A DNA stretch of 64,000 bases from Neobacillus sp. DY30 (GTDB lineage: Bacteria; Bacillota; Bacilli; Bacillales; Cytobacillaceae), in the NCBI RefSeq assembly GCF_030123065.1, contig NZ_CP126093.1:3228001-3292000 (forward strand). The letters are read 5' to 3'. A model generated the notes under the pieces. The model searched no databases, had not been told where the DNA came from, and saw only the letters and a program-made list of their open reading frames with translations. Shown here piece after piece: positions 16,469 through 25,975 of the stretch; the stretch's first letter is position 1, and every line of letters begins with the position of its first letter. Both the position numbers and the translations under genes were made by a program.

Positions 16469-17968
16469 TTAAGAAGATTGGGATATTGTGGGATCATCTT
16501 TAAGATTCTTTTTTACATAATCTAAACGGCTGCGTTTTGTGGGTAAGGTAATCGTTACAGTTGTAGCGATGTTTGGAACACTGTGTATTTCAAACAGCCC
16601 ATTGTGATTTTGAATTATTTTCTTGCTCACCATCAGCCCTAAACCGGTTCCCTCTGTTTTTGTAGTATAAAAGGGGGTACCTAATAAAGGAAGATTTTCC
16701 CTCGAAATCCCCACACCGTTATCAATCACCGAAATAACCAGATTATCATCTTTGTGTTCCATCCGAATCCGAATGGTTCCACCTTGCGATAGGGCTTCGA
16801 TTGAATTCTTAATCAGATTGGCAATAACTTGCTTAATTTGGTTTTCTTCACATTTAATTAAAAAATGATTTCCAATAAACTCTGGAAAAATTTCAATATT
16901 ATTAAGGATTGCCTGTGTATTTAAGAGGGTAATCACATTTTTGATACTTTGTGAAATATCCGTTAAGGAATGTTGAACGATATGTGGTTTAGAAAGGACC
17001 ATAAACTCACTCACGATAAAATTAATCCTGTTAATTTCATCGATCATAATCCTAGAATATCGTTGATTAGATTCAGTATCGTTATTTTCAGCCATCATTT
17101 GCGTAAATCCTTTTAGTGTGGTTAAAGGGTTTCTAATTTCATGTGCTACTCCGGCTGCAAGTTCCCCCACCAGGGATAGTTTCTCAGATTCTCTTAATTT
17201 TTTCTCATGGTTATTTAAATCCTTCATATGTTCAATTAGTTTTTTATCCAGGAAGGCACTAGATAATAACATAATCAATACGACGAAAATAGCGGGGACA
17301 CTAATAAAAGAACTCAAGGTACTTGAACTCACTGTGTAATAAGCATTGGAATGGCTGTGAGATAATTGAAAGTGAAGATTCGTTCCCCACATCCCAATAT
17401 AATGCATGCCGGCGATTCCAATTCCCATTAGGATACTGCTTAAAACCCGACACTGAAAATTCATCGAACGGTGATGGTTAAAAAAGAAAAGTACCCATAA
17501 AGAACCGAATGCAGCAGCAATAGCAAAACATACCGACAAAAACACGATTGCCGGGTTATAGTCGATGAAAAAGGCCGGATGCATGGCCTTCATCCCTAAA
17601 TAATGCATACCAATGATTCCTCCGCCCATTAACAGACTCGAGAGAAGGAGTCTAACGTGATTTGATTTCATCATGAAGAAGGCGAAACCCGTACCTGCAA
17701 TCGAAATCAACAATGAAAGCAAGACCATCCTCACGTCATACTCACTATGACGGGGCATATTCATCGCAAACATGCCAACAAAGTGCATGGTCCAAATCCC
17801 AATACCCATTGCAATCGCGCAGCCTAATAACCAAAGATTGTATTTAAAATTTTTAAAAATAATCATTTTCCAGCGAAGATCTAACGCTATATATGAAAAA
17901 AGAATTCCTACAAGAATGGAAAAAATAAACCAGTAATCGTTATAGTTCCAGATCATATTATGAGTCAT
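16469..17968 (-). CDS. MHYT-domain sensor histidine kinase
   Basis: About 499 residues. The N-terminal half is an MHYT sensor domain of seven membrane helices carrying the motifs MHFVGM, GMHYLGM and GMHYIGM, thought to bind copper and sense oxygen, CO or NO. The C-terminal half is a kinase core with the phosphoacceptor GVAHEIRNPLTTLKGF and ATPase boxes NLIKNSIEAL, NGVGI and TGLGLMVSKKI, similar to Bacillus KinB/KinD-type kinases feeding the sporulation phosphorelay. No response regulator lies next to it, which fits an orphan phosphorelay kinase. Starts at 17983, 17971 and 17968 are possible; GGAAG is best placed for 17968 or 17971. Confidence 0.88.
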   Translation of the reverse strand: MTHNMIWNYNDYWFIFSILVGILFSYIALDLRWKMIIFKNFKYNLWLLGCAIAMGIGIWTMHFVGMFAMNMPRHSEYDVRMVLLSLLISIAGTGFAFFMMKSNHVRLLLSSLLMGGGIIGMHYLGMKAMHPAFFIDYNPAIVFLSVCFAIAAAFGSLWVLFFFNHHRSMNFQCRVLSSILMGIGIAGMHYIGMWGTNLHFQLSHSHSNAYYTVSSSTLSSFISVPAIFVVLIMLLSSAFLDKKLIEHMKDLNNHEKKLRESEKLSLVGELAAGVAHEIRNPLTTLKGFTQMMAENNDTESNQRYSRIMIDEINRINFIVSEFMVLSKPHIVQHSLTDISQSIKNVITLLNTQAILNNIEIFPEFIGNHFLIKCEENQIKQVIANLIKNSIEALSQGGTIRIRMEHKDDNLVISVIDNGVGISRENLPLLGTPFYTTKTEGTGLGLMVSKKIIQNHNGLFEIHSVPNIATTVTITLPTKRSRLDYVKKNLKDDPTISQSS

Positions 17969-18099
17969 CATTAACACTTCCATATAGTGATATTTCTACC
18001 ATGATTCACTTTTAAGCTGTTTATTATAACGAACCAAATGGAAAATAGGAAATTTTACCTAACTAGCCTATAAACTTGTTCAAGAAATTACGGAGAATA

Positions 18100-18133
18100 G
18101 TAGAAAGCCATCCTCATTTGAGAATGGCTGCAG
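18100..18133 (-). terminator. Hairpin after the 18168 gene
   Basis: On the minus strand AGCCATTCTC pairs with GAGGATGGCT (one G-U) around AAAT, then TTTCT. It lies 35 bases after the stop of the small exported protein gene. Confidence 0.55.
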
Positions 18134-18167
18134 TAAAAATATTCGGAACGAATTGTAATATGCAGTA

Positions 18168-18476
18168 TTATTTTTTTTCTACTTTCACTAATCCTTTTCC
18201 AAAATTATCTTTTTCGAAATAGCATATGACAACATCACCGACTTGAATGTTTTCATTCAAATCGATGCTTTCAGCAGAAAAGACAATCTTCGTTCCATCA
18301 TCATTTTGCCCGTAATATTGGTCCTCTTTAATCTCGTTTATTTTGTATTCAACCGTTATGTATTCAGAATCTTCATTGCCTTGATTGGTAACAGGAGTAC
18401 TGGTTTGTGATTTTATAATCACTAACACCAGTAATATTGATATGAGTATTCCAAGGATGATTATCTTTTTGAACAT
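18168..18476 (-). CDS. Small membrane-anchored/exported hypothetical protein (102 aa)
   Basis: Not recognised by family. An N-terminal hydrophobic helix (about residues 3-23) is followed by a polar linker and a compact domain of short strands (ITVEYKINEI, KIVFSAESI, VGDVVICYFEK, GLVKVEK), suggesting a small OB-like barrel held at the outer face of the membrane. GGGAGGT lies 8 bases before the ATG. It resembles short Bacillus proteins of the YobA/DUF3221 sort but lacks enough signature to assign. It is divergent from sstT. Confidence 0.6.
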   Translation of the reverse strand: MFKKIIILGILISILLVLVIIKSQTSTPVTNQGNEDSEYITVEYKINEIKEDQYYGQNDDGTKIVFSAESIDLNENIQVGDVVICYFEKDNFGKGLVKVEKK

Positions 18477-18878
18477 GATACTAACCTCCCATTAAGTATT
18501 TTAAGAGATGATTAGGAAATGTACATCCTACTATTTTCCTTTATTCTTGGATATGTAACCATTTATTATCAAATACAATGAGGAACGTTATCATTTTATC
18601 AACTAAAATACGAACATTATTTATATTTGTCCATAAATCGTTCGACTAAACGCGAACTATCTATTAGAATTATTAAATATTGTTCATATATTATTGATTA
18701 ACTAAGATGATGTTGTTATACTATTCTCAGAAATATGTTATTGTAATATATCTAAAAATTCATTATAATTCTATTTGTTAGAATTTAATGGATAGGGGAT
18801 GCCATTAAGAGATACATAGGAACAAACCATCATGTTTCTATGTACCGGAGAATGCAAACAAGTGGGAGGGGTACTTCT
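18477..18878 (+). promoter_or_regulatory. Divergent intergenic region with a 12-bp stem-loop
   Basis: About 400 bases between the small exported protein and sstT. It is very A/T-rich. A perfect inverted repeat TACATAGGAACA/TGTTTCTATGTA (18813-18844, one G-U) sits 25 bases before the GGGAGGGG site of sstT and could control its expression as an RNA structure or operator. TATACT near 18719 is a possible -10 element. Confidence 0.45.
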
Positions 18879-20117
18879 ATGAAAAATTTATTGAAAAAGT
18901 GGAATCAAATCAGTCTGGTTAAGCAAATATCAATTGGTTTATTGATTGGTATTATCCTTGCTGTCGCGGTTCCCGATGTTGCAAAACCAGTAGTGATTTT
19001 AGGTTCTTTATTTGTCGGAGCATTAAAGGCTATTGCACCAGTATTGGTACTATTCTTGGTGATGTCTGCGATTGCACAGCACAAAAGCGGCCAGCAAACG
19101 AATATGAAATCGATTGTTCTCCTATATCTATCAGGCACATTTTTTGCTGGTTTCATAGCTGTTATTGTTAGCTTTATTTTTCCTGTTAGTATTACCCTTA
19201 CAAAAGGCGCAGAGGATATGGCGGCTCCAGGTGGTGTTGTAGAGGTTCTAAAAACATTACTGTTAAACGTTGTAGCTAACCCAGTCAATGCGATTGCGAA
19301 TGCCAATTATGTAGGTATTTTAGCTTGGGCAATTGTCCTTGGATTGGCTTTAAGAAATGCACCTGATACGACAAAAACGATGATTACTAATTTTTCTGAC
19401 GCCGTATCGAAAATGGTCACATGGGTCATCAAGTTAGCACCTTTAGGGATCATGGGTCTAGTGATTGACTCGATCACAACAAATGGACTTGAGTCTCTAT
19501 TAAGCTATGGAAAATTACTTCTTGTCTTGATTGGCTGCATGCTGTTTGTTGCTTTCGTTGTCAATCCACTGATTGTATTCGTGAACGTACGTCAGAATCC
19601 TTATCCACTTGTTTTTAAGTGCGTTAAGGAAAGTGGTATTACTGCATTCTTTACACGCAGCTCAGCTGCTAACATTCCGGTAAACATGAAATTATGTGAA
19701 AAACTAAAATTAGATAAAGATACTTATTCTGTATCGATTCCATTAGGTGCAACTGTCAATATGGCTGGTGCAGCTGTTACGATTTCAGTTTTAACTCTTG
19801 CAGCTGTTCATACACTTGGCATTCAGGTGGATATTCCTACAGCCATCCTCCTAAGTGTATTATCAGCAGTATGTGCATGTGGTGCTTCTGGTGTTGCCGG
19901 CGGTTCACTTTTATTGATCCCGCTTGCTTGCAGCTTATTCGGAATTCCCAACGATGTAGCGATGCAGGTAGTTGGAGTAGGGTTTGTCATTGGTGTTTTA
20001 CAAGACTCCTTTGAAACAGCACTTAACTCATCAACAGATGTTCTTTTCACAGCAACAGCTGATTTTAAGAAAAAGTTAAAAGAAGGTAAGAAAGTCGATA
20101 TCAAAAATGTAGCATAA
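18879..20117 (+). CDS. sstT: Serine/threonine:sodium symporter SstT
   Basis: A 412-residue member of the dicarboxylate/amino acid:cation symporter (DAACS) family that imports serine and threonine with sodium. It shows the SstT-like N-terminus [21 protein letters not shown], the serine-rich reentrant loop around [14 protein letters not shown] (about 265), and the conserved [13 protein letters not shown] segment near 300. It has about eight to ten membrane helices. The ATG behind GGGAGGGG is chosen over an upstream ATG in the 5' stem-loop. It is a single gene with a strong terminator. Confidence 0.9.
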   Translation: MKNLLKKWNQISLVKQISIGLLIGIILAVAVPDVAKPVVILGSLFVGALKAIAPVLVLFLVMSAIAQHKSGQQTNMKSIVLLYLSGTFFAGFIAVIVSFIFPVSITLTKGAEDMAAPGGVVEVLKTLLLNVVANPVNAIANANYVGILAWAIVLGLALRNAPDTTKTMITNFSDAVSKMVTWVIKLAPLGIMGLVIDSITTNGLESLLSYGKLLLVLIGCMLFVAFVVNPLIVFVNVRQNPYPLVFKCVKESGITAFFTRSSAANIPVNMKLCEKLKLDKDTYSVSIPLGATVNMAGAAVTISVLTLAAVHTLGIQVDIPTAILLSVLSAVCACGASGVAGGSLLLIPLACSLFGIPNDVAMQVVGVGFVIGVLQDSFETALNSSTDVLFTATADFKKKLKEGKKVDIKNVA

Positions 20118-20125
20118 CATGTAGT

Positions 20126-20178
20126 GAATCCCTTTTGTGGTGACAGGCAGAACCTGTTTCTACAAAAGGGATTTTTTA
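20126..20178 (+). terminator. Terminator of sstT
   Basis: AATCCCTTTTGT pairs with ACAAAAGGGATT, then TTTTT; the loop contains a smaller hairpin AGGCAGAACCT. Confidence 0.88.
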
Positions 20179-20281
20179 TGTACAGATGTATAAATTTTTT
20201 ATTTATGTATGTACGGAATTCTAACCTTAAACGTATGTTTTAGTAAGAGGCAAAGCGTACAAATAGGGGGTAAATTTCTCA

Positions 20282-20479
20282 ATGTTTATACTTGGAATAG
20301 TTTTTATCATTATCGGCGTTTTTTTTATTATAGACCCAACATTCATTGGGTTAATTTCGGAAAGATGGAAGTCCAATGATGGTACAGAACCGTCTGACAT
20401 GTACCTTTGGACTACACGTTTTGGCGGAATGATTTTAATCGTTGCTGGGATTGGGATGGTTATTGTTGCGCTACTTTAA
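20282..20479 (+). CDS. DUF6199-like small membrane protein (65 aa)
   Basis: A 65-residue protein with two membrane helices separated by a conserved polar loop. The pattern IIIGVFFIIDP, ERWKSNDGTEPSDMYL and RFGGMILIVAGI matches the DUF6199 family of Gram-positive bacteria, in which the WKS...EPS..Y loop is diagnostic. The role is unknown. A GGGGG site lies about 10 bases before the ATG. It is separated from the UspA gene by 90 bases that contain no obvious terminator. Confidence 0.75.
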   Translation: MFILGIVFIIIGVFFIIDPTFIGLISERWKSNDGTEPSDMYLWTTRFGGMILIVAGIGMVIVALL

Positions 20480-20568
20480 CAAAGTTGTCATTATCTTAGC
20501 ACCACAAATTACCATCGCAGAAGTATAATTAAAGTATAAGATATGGTTAATTTGAGAGGATGATAAAA

Positions 20569-21006
20569 ATGTTAACAGATTATTCAAGAATCGTTGTTGC
20601 ATATGATCATTCGGAATTAAGTAAAAAAGCTTTGAAAATGGCCATGAATTTAGCAAAGCAGGATAAACTGATTGAATTATTAGTGGTTATGGTCATACAA
20701 CCTGAAAGACCCATGGTATACTCTTATGGTTATGCATTCGAGGCCTACCATCAAAAGCAGCGTGAGGAAGTAAAAGCTGTACGTAATGAACTTGAGCAAG
20801 AATTGAAGCTGCTGCCAAATAAATCAAGAACCTTTGCCATTGAGGGCACACCAGGTCATATGATTGTGGAATTTGTGAAACAAAATGACGCCGATCTTGT
20901 TGTGATGGGTAGCAGAGGATTAAGCGGACTGAAGGAACTATTTTTAGGAAGCGTTAGCCACTATGTCGTACAAAAGGCACACTGTCCTGTTTTTATTGTG
21001 AAATAA
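20569..21006 (+). CDS. Universal stress protein UspA family
   Basis: A 145-residue single-domain universal stress protein. It has the nucleotide-binding signature GSRGLSGLKELFLGSVSHYV (about residues 115-134, the G-2x-G-9x-GS pattern of ATP-binding Usp), followed by CPVFIVK at the end. An initial beta-strand RIVVAYDHSELS supplies the first phosphate-site Asp. GAGAGG is 8 bases before the ATG at 20569, which is preferred over 20560. Usp proteins bind ATP or cyclic nucleotides and support survival under stress; the exact role here is not known. Confidence 0.88.
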   Translation: MLTDYSRIVVAYDHSELSKKALKMAMNLAKQDKLIELLVVMVIQPERPMVYSYGYAFEAYHQKQREEVKAVRNELEQELKLLPNKSRTFAIEGTPGHMIVEFVKQNDADLVVMGSRGLSGLKELFLGSVSHYVVQKAHCPVFIVK

Positions 21007-21090
21007 CTAGATGAAAAAAGCTGTTGAAAATGTCCAATAAGAGCGATCTGAATGCTTTATAGAAACGTTTCATCCATTTTGATATATAAT

Positions 21091-21126
21091 GAATGGCGTA
21101 TGTATTGGCATACGTCATTTTCTTTT
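21091..21126 (+). terminator. Terminator after the UspA gene
   Basis: AATGGCGTATG pairs with CATACGTCATT (one G-U) around TATTGG, then TTCTTTT. Confidence 0.65.
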
Positions 21127-21244
21127 GGAAAAATGAAGGACCCGTTTTGCTTATTCAAGTAACGAAGCATGCCAAATGAATAAAAACATAAAATTTTGTA
21201 AAATGAGGAAACCTAAATGTAATTGTTTTTAGGAGGTTGAATGG

Positions 21245-21847
21245 ATGGATTTGTCCTTTATTTGGAAGTCATTTTTATTAATCTTAGCAGGTATTTTTTT
21301 ATTAAGAATAGCTGGAAGAAAATCTATATCCCAAATGACCCTTGCTCAAACGGTTGTTATGATTTCTTTAGGCACCATTATCGTACAACCGATTGTAGAA
21401 AAAAGTATCATAAGGGCTATTATTGGTGCGGCTATCTTTGTAGTTTCGATCGTAACTTTGGAATATTTAGAACTAAAATTTAATTTTATGGAAAAATTTA
21501 TTACAGGAAAATCTAAAATTGTGATTCAGAATGGAACATTGAATATACAGAACTTAAAAAAGTTACGATTAACCGTTGACCAATTAGAAATGAGGCTACG
21601 AAATCATGGAATAACGAAAATGGAGGATGTGAAAACTGCTACGATTGAACCAAATGGATTACTGGGATACGAATTAAATGATGACGCGAAACCTTTAACG
21701 GTCGGTGAATTCAAGAAACTTTTAGCTTCGCATTCTTCTTTCCTTCAAAATGTTGACCAACAGCAGCACTCACCTTCAGAGAAGGGAGATATTTTCGGGG
21801 AGATACATCATGCTACTACACAAAACCATCCAGATTATTTAAATTAA
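21245..21847 (+). CDS. YetF/DUF421 family membrane protein (first of pair)
   Basis: A 200-residue protein of the DUF421 (YetF/YrbG) family. Three N-terminal membrane helices (about 7-75, with RIAGRKSISQMTLAQTVVMI as the family signature) precede a cytoplasmic alpha/beta domain with IVIQNGTLNIQNLKKLRLTV and the TATIEPNGLLGYEL strand. In Bacillus, YetF-type proteins are spore-membrane or germination-linked, and the soluble domain can oligomerise. AGGAGG is 8 bases before 21245, so this ATG is better than 21241. A second paralogue starts 24 bases downstream; the pair likely forms hetero-oligomers. Confidence 0.85.
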   Translation: MDLSFIWKSFLLILAGIFLLRIAGRKSISQMTLAQTVVMISLGTIIVQPIVEKSIIRAIIGAAIFVVSIVTLEYLELKFNFMEKFITGKSKIVIQNGTLNIQNLKKLRLTVDQLEMRLRNHGITKMEDVKTATIEPNGLLGYELNDDAKPLTVGEFKKLLASHSSFLQNVDQQQHSPSEKGDIFGEIHHATTQNHPDYLN

Positions 21848-21871
21848 AGTGTTTAAACAGGAGGTGAAGAG

Positions 21872-22588
21872 ATGCATTTTATAAAAGATACGCTGATTGT
21901 ATATGGCAGGATCGTAACCATACTCCCACTTTTATTATTTTTTACCCTTTATATGGGAAAAAGATCGATAGGGGAATTACCTGTTTTTGATTTTTTAATC
22001 ATTATTACTCTTGGAGCTGTTGTAGGGGCAGATATTGCGGACCCAGCCATTGAACATATTCATACGGCTACAGCAATTGTTGGTTTAGCCCTCCTTCAAA
22101 AGCTGATATCCACTATTACGCTTAGATCAAGAAGGATTGGAAAAGCCCTCACCTTCGAGCCAACCATTGTTATTATGGATGGTGTTTTAATGGTTAAGAA
22201 TTTACGGAAAATCCAATATTCTTTAGATAATATCCTACAGATGCTGAGAGAAAAAGATGTTTTTGATATTTCAGTAGTTAAATTAGGGATTATAGAAGCA
22301 AATGGTAAGATTTCAGTATATAAAAAACCAAATAAATCACAAGTGATACGTGAAGATGTTGGGATAGATACTACTACGGAAACAATGCCATACCCCGTTA
22401 TCATTGAAGGGAAAATTGACCACAACACCCTAAGCGAACTAGGTACGAACGAATCTTGGCTAATGGAGCAGCTCCAAATGAAAGGGATTAAAAAAGTTGA
22501 CGACATTTTCTTTGCATCGCTAACCTCCGATTTAAAGCTGCACCTATCTCCTGTAAATAAGGATGCCCCTAAATATATAAACCATTAA
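21872..22588 (+). CDS. YetF/DUF421 family membrane protein (second of pair)
   Basis: A 238-residue DUF421 protein, longer than its neighbour by a C-terminal extra domain of the DUF3290-like or duplicated type. It has the same layout: three helices with MGKRSIGELPVFDFLIII, then IVIMDGVLMVKNLRKIQYS and LGIIEANGKISVY. The C-terminal part repeats the theme (PVIIEGKIDHNTL, MEQLQMKGI, DDIFFASL). AGGAGGTG precedes the ATG. It is in an operon with the preceding paralogue and ends at a bidirectional terminator facing the HAD gene. Function in Bacillus is associated with spores; not proven here. Confidence 0.83.
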   Translation: MHFIKDTLIVYGRIVTILPLLLFFTLYMGKRSIGELPVFDFLIIITLGAVVGADIADPAIEHIHTATAIVGLALLQKLISTITLRSRRIGKALTFEPTIVIMDGVLMVKNLRKIQYSLDNILQMLREKDVFDISVVKLGIIEANGKISVYKKPNKSQVIREDVGIDTTTETMPYPVIIEGKIDHNTLSELGTNESWLMEQLQMKGIKKVDDIFFASLTSDLKLHLSPVNKDAPKYINH

Positions 22589-22683
22589 AGGATTTGTGAA
22601 TCTATCCGAGTATTGTTTTTCATAACGTCATTAATTTGGAAGATATACAGCGGATTTATCATCTAACCAAAATTTCAGAAAAG

Positions 22684-22719
22684 AACCTCGCCAGTTCTAT
22701 GACGAGGTTTATTTTTTTA
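22684..22719. terminator. Bidirectional terminator between convergent genes
   Basis: AACCTCG-C-CA pairs with TG-A-CGAGGTT around GTTCTA, with TTTATTTTTTT on one side and a short A-run on the other. It separates the second yetF-like gene from the HAD hydrolase gene. Confidence 0.8.
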
Positions 22720-23283
22720 TTTGAGTACTAAAGGAATAAAATCTGCATAGCTGTCTAGGTGAAAATCAGCGTCGATGTTGCGATTTTGAAAGGCAACAGT
22801 CTTAATTCCTAATTGTCTAGCCGGAAGTAAATCCAACTCTCGGTCACCGACGACTAAATCGATGTCGTATCTTTTTAAAACAAATTCATAAGAAGAGGGA
22901 TGAGGTTTCCTGTTAAATCCCTGTTCTTCTACAGAAACGACTTCTGTAAAGTATTTGGTTAATGAGTATTTTCCAAGGAGGTAGTTGGCAGATTCTCGAT
23001 CACGGTGAGTCACAATGATATTGTTATCAACGGCAGCTAACACGTCTTCTAAATGATCAAACGGCTTACTGTTTTTTGAATATTTTATATCTAATTGTTT
23101 ATACTCGGCACGTCGATCTTCATCGATTCCAAAGTGCTTAAAAGCCGTTTTCGAATCGACTTTCAGCCACCGTAACACCTCTTCTCGATCAAGGTCACGC
23201 TGACTTAACGCAACAAAACCCTCCACTAAAGCTGGATATGTATCAAAAAGTGTTCCATCAAAATCCCATAAAATGTTCAACAT
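22717..23283 (-). CDS. HAD-superfamily hydrolase, phosphoglycolate phosphatase-like
   Basis: A 188-residue phosphatase of the HAD superfamily, subclass with an alpha-helical cap. Motif I is DFDGTL with nucleophile Asp7 and Asp9, motif II VTHRD, motif III KPHP with the conserved lysine, and motif IV VVGDRELD near residue 140. It dephosphorylates a small phosphomonoester in the cytoplasm; the substrate is unknown. GAGGGGATGA gives the site before the ATG. It lies divergent from the thiamine operon, so a role in dephosphorylating thiamine phosphates is possible but only a guess. Confidence 0.85.
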   Translation of the reverse strand: MLNILWDFDGTLFDTYPALVEGFVALSQRDLDREEVLRWLKVDSKTAFKHFGIDEDRRAEYKQLDIKYSKNSKPFDHLEDVLAAVDNNIIVTHRDRESANYLLGKYSLTKYFTEVVSVEEQGFNRKPHPSSYEFVLKRYDIDLVVGDRELDLLPARQLGIKTVAFQNRNIDADFHLDSYADFIPLVLK

Positions 23284-23437
23284 TCATCCCCTCAATTCTA
23301 TTCTTTATTGGAAAATGATCCTCAAAAATATTACTTTATCATTATCCTTTGCATAAGACCAGTAATCCTTTCGATGGATTAAAAACTTTACATATTGAAT
23401 CTTGTAGACTATGATAAGAAATAATTATATAAGTTTT
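23284..23437 (+). other. A/T-rich upstream region of the first thiamine operon
   Basis: No gene. TTGTAG near 23403 and TATATAAG near 23427 could serve as -35/-10 elements for the riboswitch transcript. The region also contains the divergent leader of the HAD gene. Confidence 0.35.
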
Positions 23438-23530
23438 AACCTACTAGGGGTGCCCCAATACCGGGCTGAGAGAAAAACGTACGTTTTTTAACCCTTTGGA
23501 CCTGATCTGGATGATACCAGCGTAGGAAAG
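23438..23530 (+). ncRNA. TPP riboswitch (THI element) of thiMDE
   Basis: All conserved THI-box segments are present: CTAGGGGTGCC, GGGCTGAGA, ACCCTTTGGACCTGATCTGG, and the TAATACCAGCGTAGG-like block ATACCAGCGTAGG. P1 forms between CCTAC (23440) and GTAGG (23522). It binds thiamine pyrophosphate and turns off the downstream operon. The P3 side arm is an AGAAAAACGTACGTTTTT stem. Confidence 0.97.
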
Positions 23531-23562
23531 TAGCCAAGTGAAATTACCCTTTTCTCTAACTA

Positions 23563-23601
23563 TTAAGCCAGGTCCAATCTTATTGGATCTGGCTTTTTTA
23601 T
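23563..23601 (+). terminator. Riboswitch expression-platform terminator
   Basis: AAGCCAGGTCCAAT pairs with ATTGGATCTGGCTT around CTT, followed by a T-run. It lies between the first aptamer and thiM and should form when TPP is bound. Confidence 0.9.
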
Positions 23602-23643
23602 GTTTTTAGATTAATAGGGTTACTGAAAAATGGGGGTACTGAA

Positions 23644-24450
23644 ATGAATCATAACGATTTAAGCTCTATTTTACAAAGGGTAAGAGATGAAAACCCGCTC
23701 GTACATAATATTACCAATGTAGTTGTCACTAATTTTACTGCTAATGGACTACTATCACTTGGGGCTTCCCCTGTGATGGCTTATGCTCCAGAAGAAGTAG
23801 CTGACATGGTTCGTATAGCTCGGGCCCTTGTCCTTAACATCGGGACATTAAGCCGGGAAGTAGTCGGCTCGATGATATTAGCGGGAAAAACAGCTAATGA
23901 GCTGGGTATTCCGGTCATCTTTGACCCTGTTGGCGCAGGAGCCACTCTTTTCCGCACAGAAATGGCACAAAAAATAATCAATGAAGTAAAAGTCTCTGTT
24001 ATTCGTGGAAACGCTGCGGAAGTCGCCAATGTTTTAGGGGAAAAGTGGGAAATCAAAGGTGTGGATGGCGGTACACATCAAGGAAATACGATCGAATTGG
24101 CCGTAACCGCCGCACAACAGTTGAATACCACTGTCGTAATTACTGGGAAAGACGATGTACTGACAGATGGAAAGACAACGTATTTGGTATCCAATGGTCA
24201 CCATCTCTTAACAAAAGTGACAGGAACCGGCTGTCTGTTAACCTCTGTAATCGGCGCCTTTGCAGGAGTGGAAAAGGACCTGCTGCTTGCTGGATTATCG
24301 GCGCTAACCTTTTATGGAGTCGCTGCAGAAAAAGCATTCGAGAAGGCGGGGAAATTGGGACCGGGGAGTTTTCAAATCGAATTTTTAAATCAACTTTCAC
24401 TTGTTTCTTCTGAGGATCTTCATCAATTTGCGTCATACAAACAAGTATAA
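23644..24450 (+). CDS. thiM: Hydroxyethylthiazole kinase ThiM
   Basis: A 268-residue ribokinase-fold enzyme that phosphorylates 4-methyl-5-(2-hydroxyethyl)thiazole using ATP, a thiazole salvage step. Motifs are [20 protein letters not shown] at the N-terminus, the acidic [10 protein letters not shown] near 100, VVITGKDD near 165 and the anion-hole [16 protein letters not shown] near 200 with the catalytic Cys. A GGGGG site lies before the ATG. It is the first gene of the TPP-controlled salvage operon thiM-thiD-thiE and would accept alcohol produced by the second thiamine operon. Confidence 0.95.
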   Translation: MNHNDLSSILQRVRDENPLVHNITNVVVTNFTANGLLSLGASPVMAYAPEEVADMVRIARALVLNIGTLSREVVGSMILAGKTANELGIPVIFDPVGAGATLFRTEMAQKIINEVKVSVIRGNAAEVANVLGEKWEIKGVDGGTHQGNTIELAVTAAQQLNTTVVITGKDDVLTDGKTTYLVSNGHHLLTKVTGTGCLLTSVIGAFAGVEKDLLLAGLSALTFYGVAAEKAFEKAGKLGPGSFQIEFLNQLSLVSSEDLHQFASYKQV

Positions 24451-24462
24451 GGAGTGGACACC

Positions 24463-25269
24463 ATGAAAAAAGCATTAACGATAGCAGGTTCTGATAGCGG
24501 CGGTGGTGCAGGAATTCAAGCCGATTTAAAGACTTTTCAAGAATTAGAGGTTTTTGGAATGTCGGCACTAACAGCAGTTACGGCCCAAAATACGTTAGGG
24601 GTTCAAGCCGTATATCCGATGACACCTGAAGCCGTAAGTAAACAAATCGAGTCGATTGGCGAAGATATGGGGACAGACGCAGTAAAAACAGGAATGTTAT
24701 TTAATGCTGAAATCATCAAAGCCGTTTCTGAAAAAATAGATTACTACCACTGGCAAAATCTCGTGGTCGACCCCGTTATGATTGCAAAAGGCGGGGCGTC
24801 TCTGCTCCAGAGTGAAGCCATTTCGGCATTGAAGCAGTATTTGTTACCACTTGCAATGGTCATTACACCTAATATTCCTGAGGCAGAGGTACTAACAGGG
24901 ATCTCCATTCGAACAAAGGAAGATAAACAAGAGGCTGCAAAACGGCTTTTTGATTTAGGCGTTAAAAATGTAGTCGTAAAAGGCGGTCATGATGAAGACA
25001 CTGATGTATCTGTAGATTTTTTATATGACGGCAAAGACTTTTCTACCTTTACGAGTAAAAGAATTCCGACCAAGAATACGCATGGAACAGGCTGTACATT
25101 TTCCGCAGCTGTAACGGCAGAACTAGCCAAAGGTGCCAGTGTTTATGAAGCAGTAACAAAAGCAAAGCATTTTATCCAGGCGGCGATTGAAGATCAACTG
25201 CTGATTGGTCAAGGCCATGGACCAACGAATCATTGGGCATATCAAAAAAGAGTAGGAGCGATAAGGTAG
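24463..25269 (+). CDS. thiD: Hydroxymethylpyrimidine/phosphomethylpyrimidine kinase ThiD
   Basis: A 268-residue kinase that phosphorylates HMP twice to HMP-PP. It has TIAGSDSGGGAGIQADLKTF at the start, VVDPVMIAKGG near 108 and the C-terminal NTHGTGCTFSAAVTAEL anion hole near 205, the standard ThiD features. An in-frame GTG at 24454 lacks a ribosome binding site, while AAGGAGTGG precedes the ATG at 24463. It is the second gene of the operon. It supplies HMP-PP to ThiE. Confidence 0.95.
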   Translation: MKKALTIAGSDSGGGAGIQADLKTFQELEVFGMSALTAVTAQNTLGVQAVYPMTPEAVSKQIESIGEDMGTDAVKTGMLFNAEIIKAVSEKIDYYHWQNLVVDPVMIAKGGASLLQSEAISALKQYLLPLAMVITPNIPEAEVLTGISIRTKEDKQEAAKRLFDLGVKNVVVKGGHDEDTDVSVDFLYDGKDFSTFTSKRIPTKNTHGTGCTFSAAVTAELAKGASVYEAVTKAKHFIQAAIEDQLLIGQGHGPTNHWAYQKRVGAIR

Positions 25270-25938
25270 GTGAGCAGGTTGAATTTTCGCAATCGTGATT
25301 CATTAAGAGAGGCATTGAAGGTTTACTTTATTATGGGCAGTCCAAACTGCACCGGCAATCCCGATCGCGTTTTGCAGGAAGCTGTTGAAGGAGGAATCAC
25401 CCTTTTTCAATTCCGTGAGAAAGGCAGCGGAGCTTTAACAGGGGATAAAAAGGCCGAACTGGCCAAAGAACTACAGCAAATATGCAGAGAGTACCAAATA
25501 CCTTTTATTATTAATGACGATATTGATTTGGCGATTGCACTTAACGCAGACGGTGTACATATCGGTCAGGAGGATGAGCCGGTAGCTGAAGTTAGAAATA
25601 AGATCGGCCACGATAAAATCATTGGCGTTTCTGTACATAGTTACGATGAGGCCATTACCGCGCTTAGGGGAGGAGCCGATTATTTTGGGATTGGCCCCGT
25701 TTTTCCAACGAATACAAAAGAAGACGCCAAACCTTCAAACGGAACGAAGCTCATTGAAGAACTGCGGAACAAAGAATTTAGTATTCCAATTGTGGGAATT
25801 GGCGGAATCACTGCGGAAAACGCAGGGTCTGTTATCAAAGCGGGTGCTGACGGAGTATCAGTCATTACCGCGATCAGCCATGCACCTTCTGTTTCTGAAG
25901 CAGTTAAAGTGTTAAGAAAAAGTGTTTTAGATTTATAG
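25270..25938 (+). CDS. thiE: Thiamine phosphate synthase ThiE
   Basis: A 222-residue TIM-barrel enzyme joining HMP-PP and thiazole phosphate into thiamine phosphate. Motifs include the [11 protein letters not shown] strand (residues about 38-48), [22 protein letters not shown] near 78-99, [15 protein letters not shown] near 137 and [10 protein letters not shown] near 180. It starts at GTG directly after the thiD stop, so it is coupled. It is the last gene of the operon; the repeat array follows it. Confidence 0.95.
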   Translation: MSRLNFRNRDSLREALKVYFIMGSPNCTGNPDRVLQEAVEGGITLFQFREKGSGALTGDKKAELAKELQQICREYQIPFIINDDIDLAIALNADGVHIGQEDEPVAEVRNKIGHDKIIGVSVHSYDEAITALRGGADYFGIGPVFPTNTKEDAKPSNGTKLIEELRNKEFSIPIVGIGGITAENAGSVIKAGADGVSVITAISHAPSVSEAVKVLRKSVLDL

Positions 25939-25975
25939 TCTTGATTGGATTGTTATTGGGAAAAAGTTTATTCGT

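Noticed and set aside
22096..22506. 136-residue minus-strand frame in the yetF-like gene
   Set aside because: Shadow of the real gene with Ser/Ile bias typical of antisense frames.
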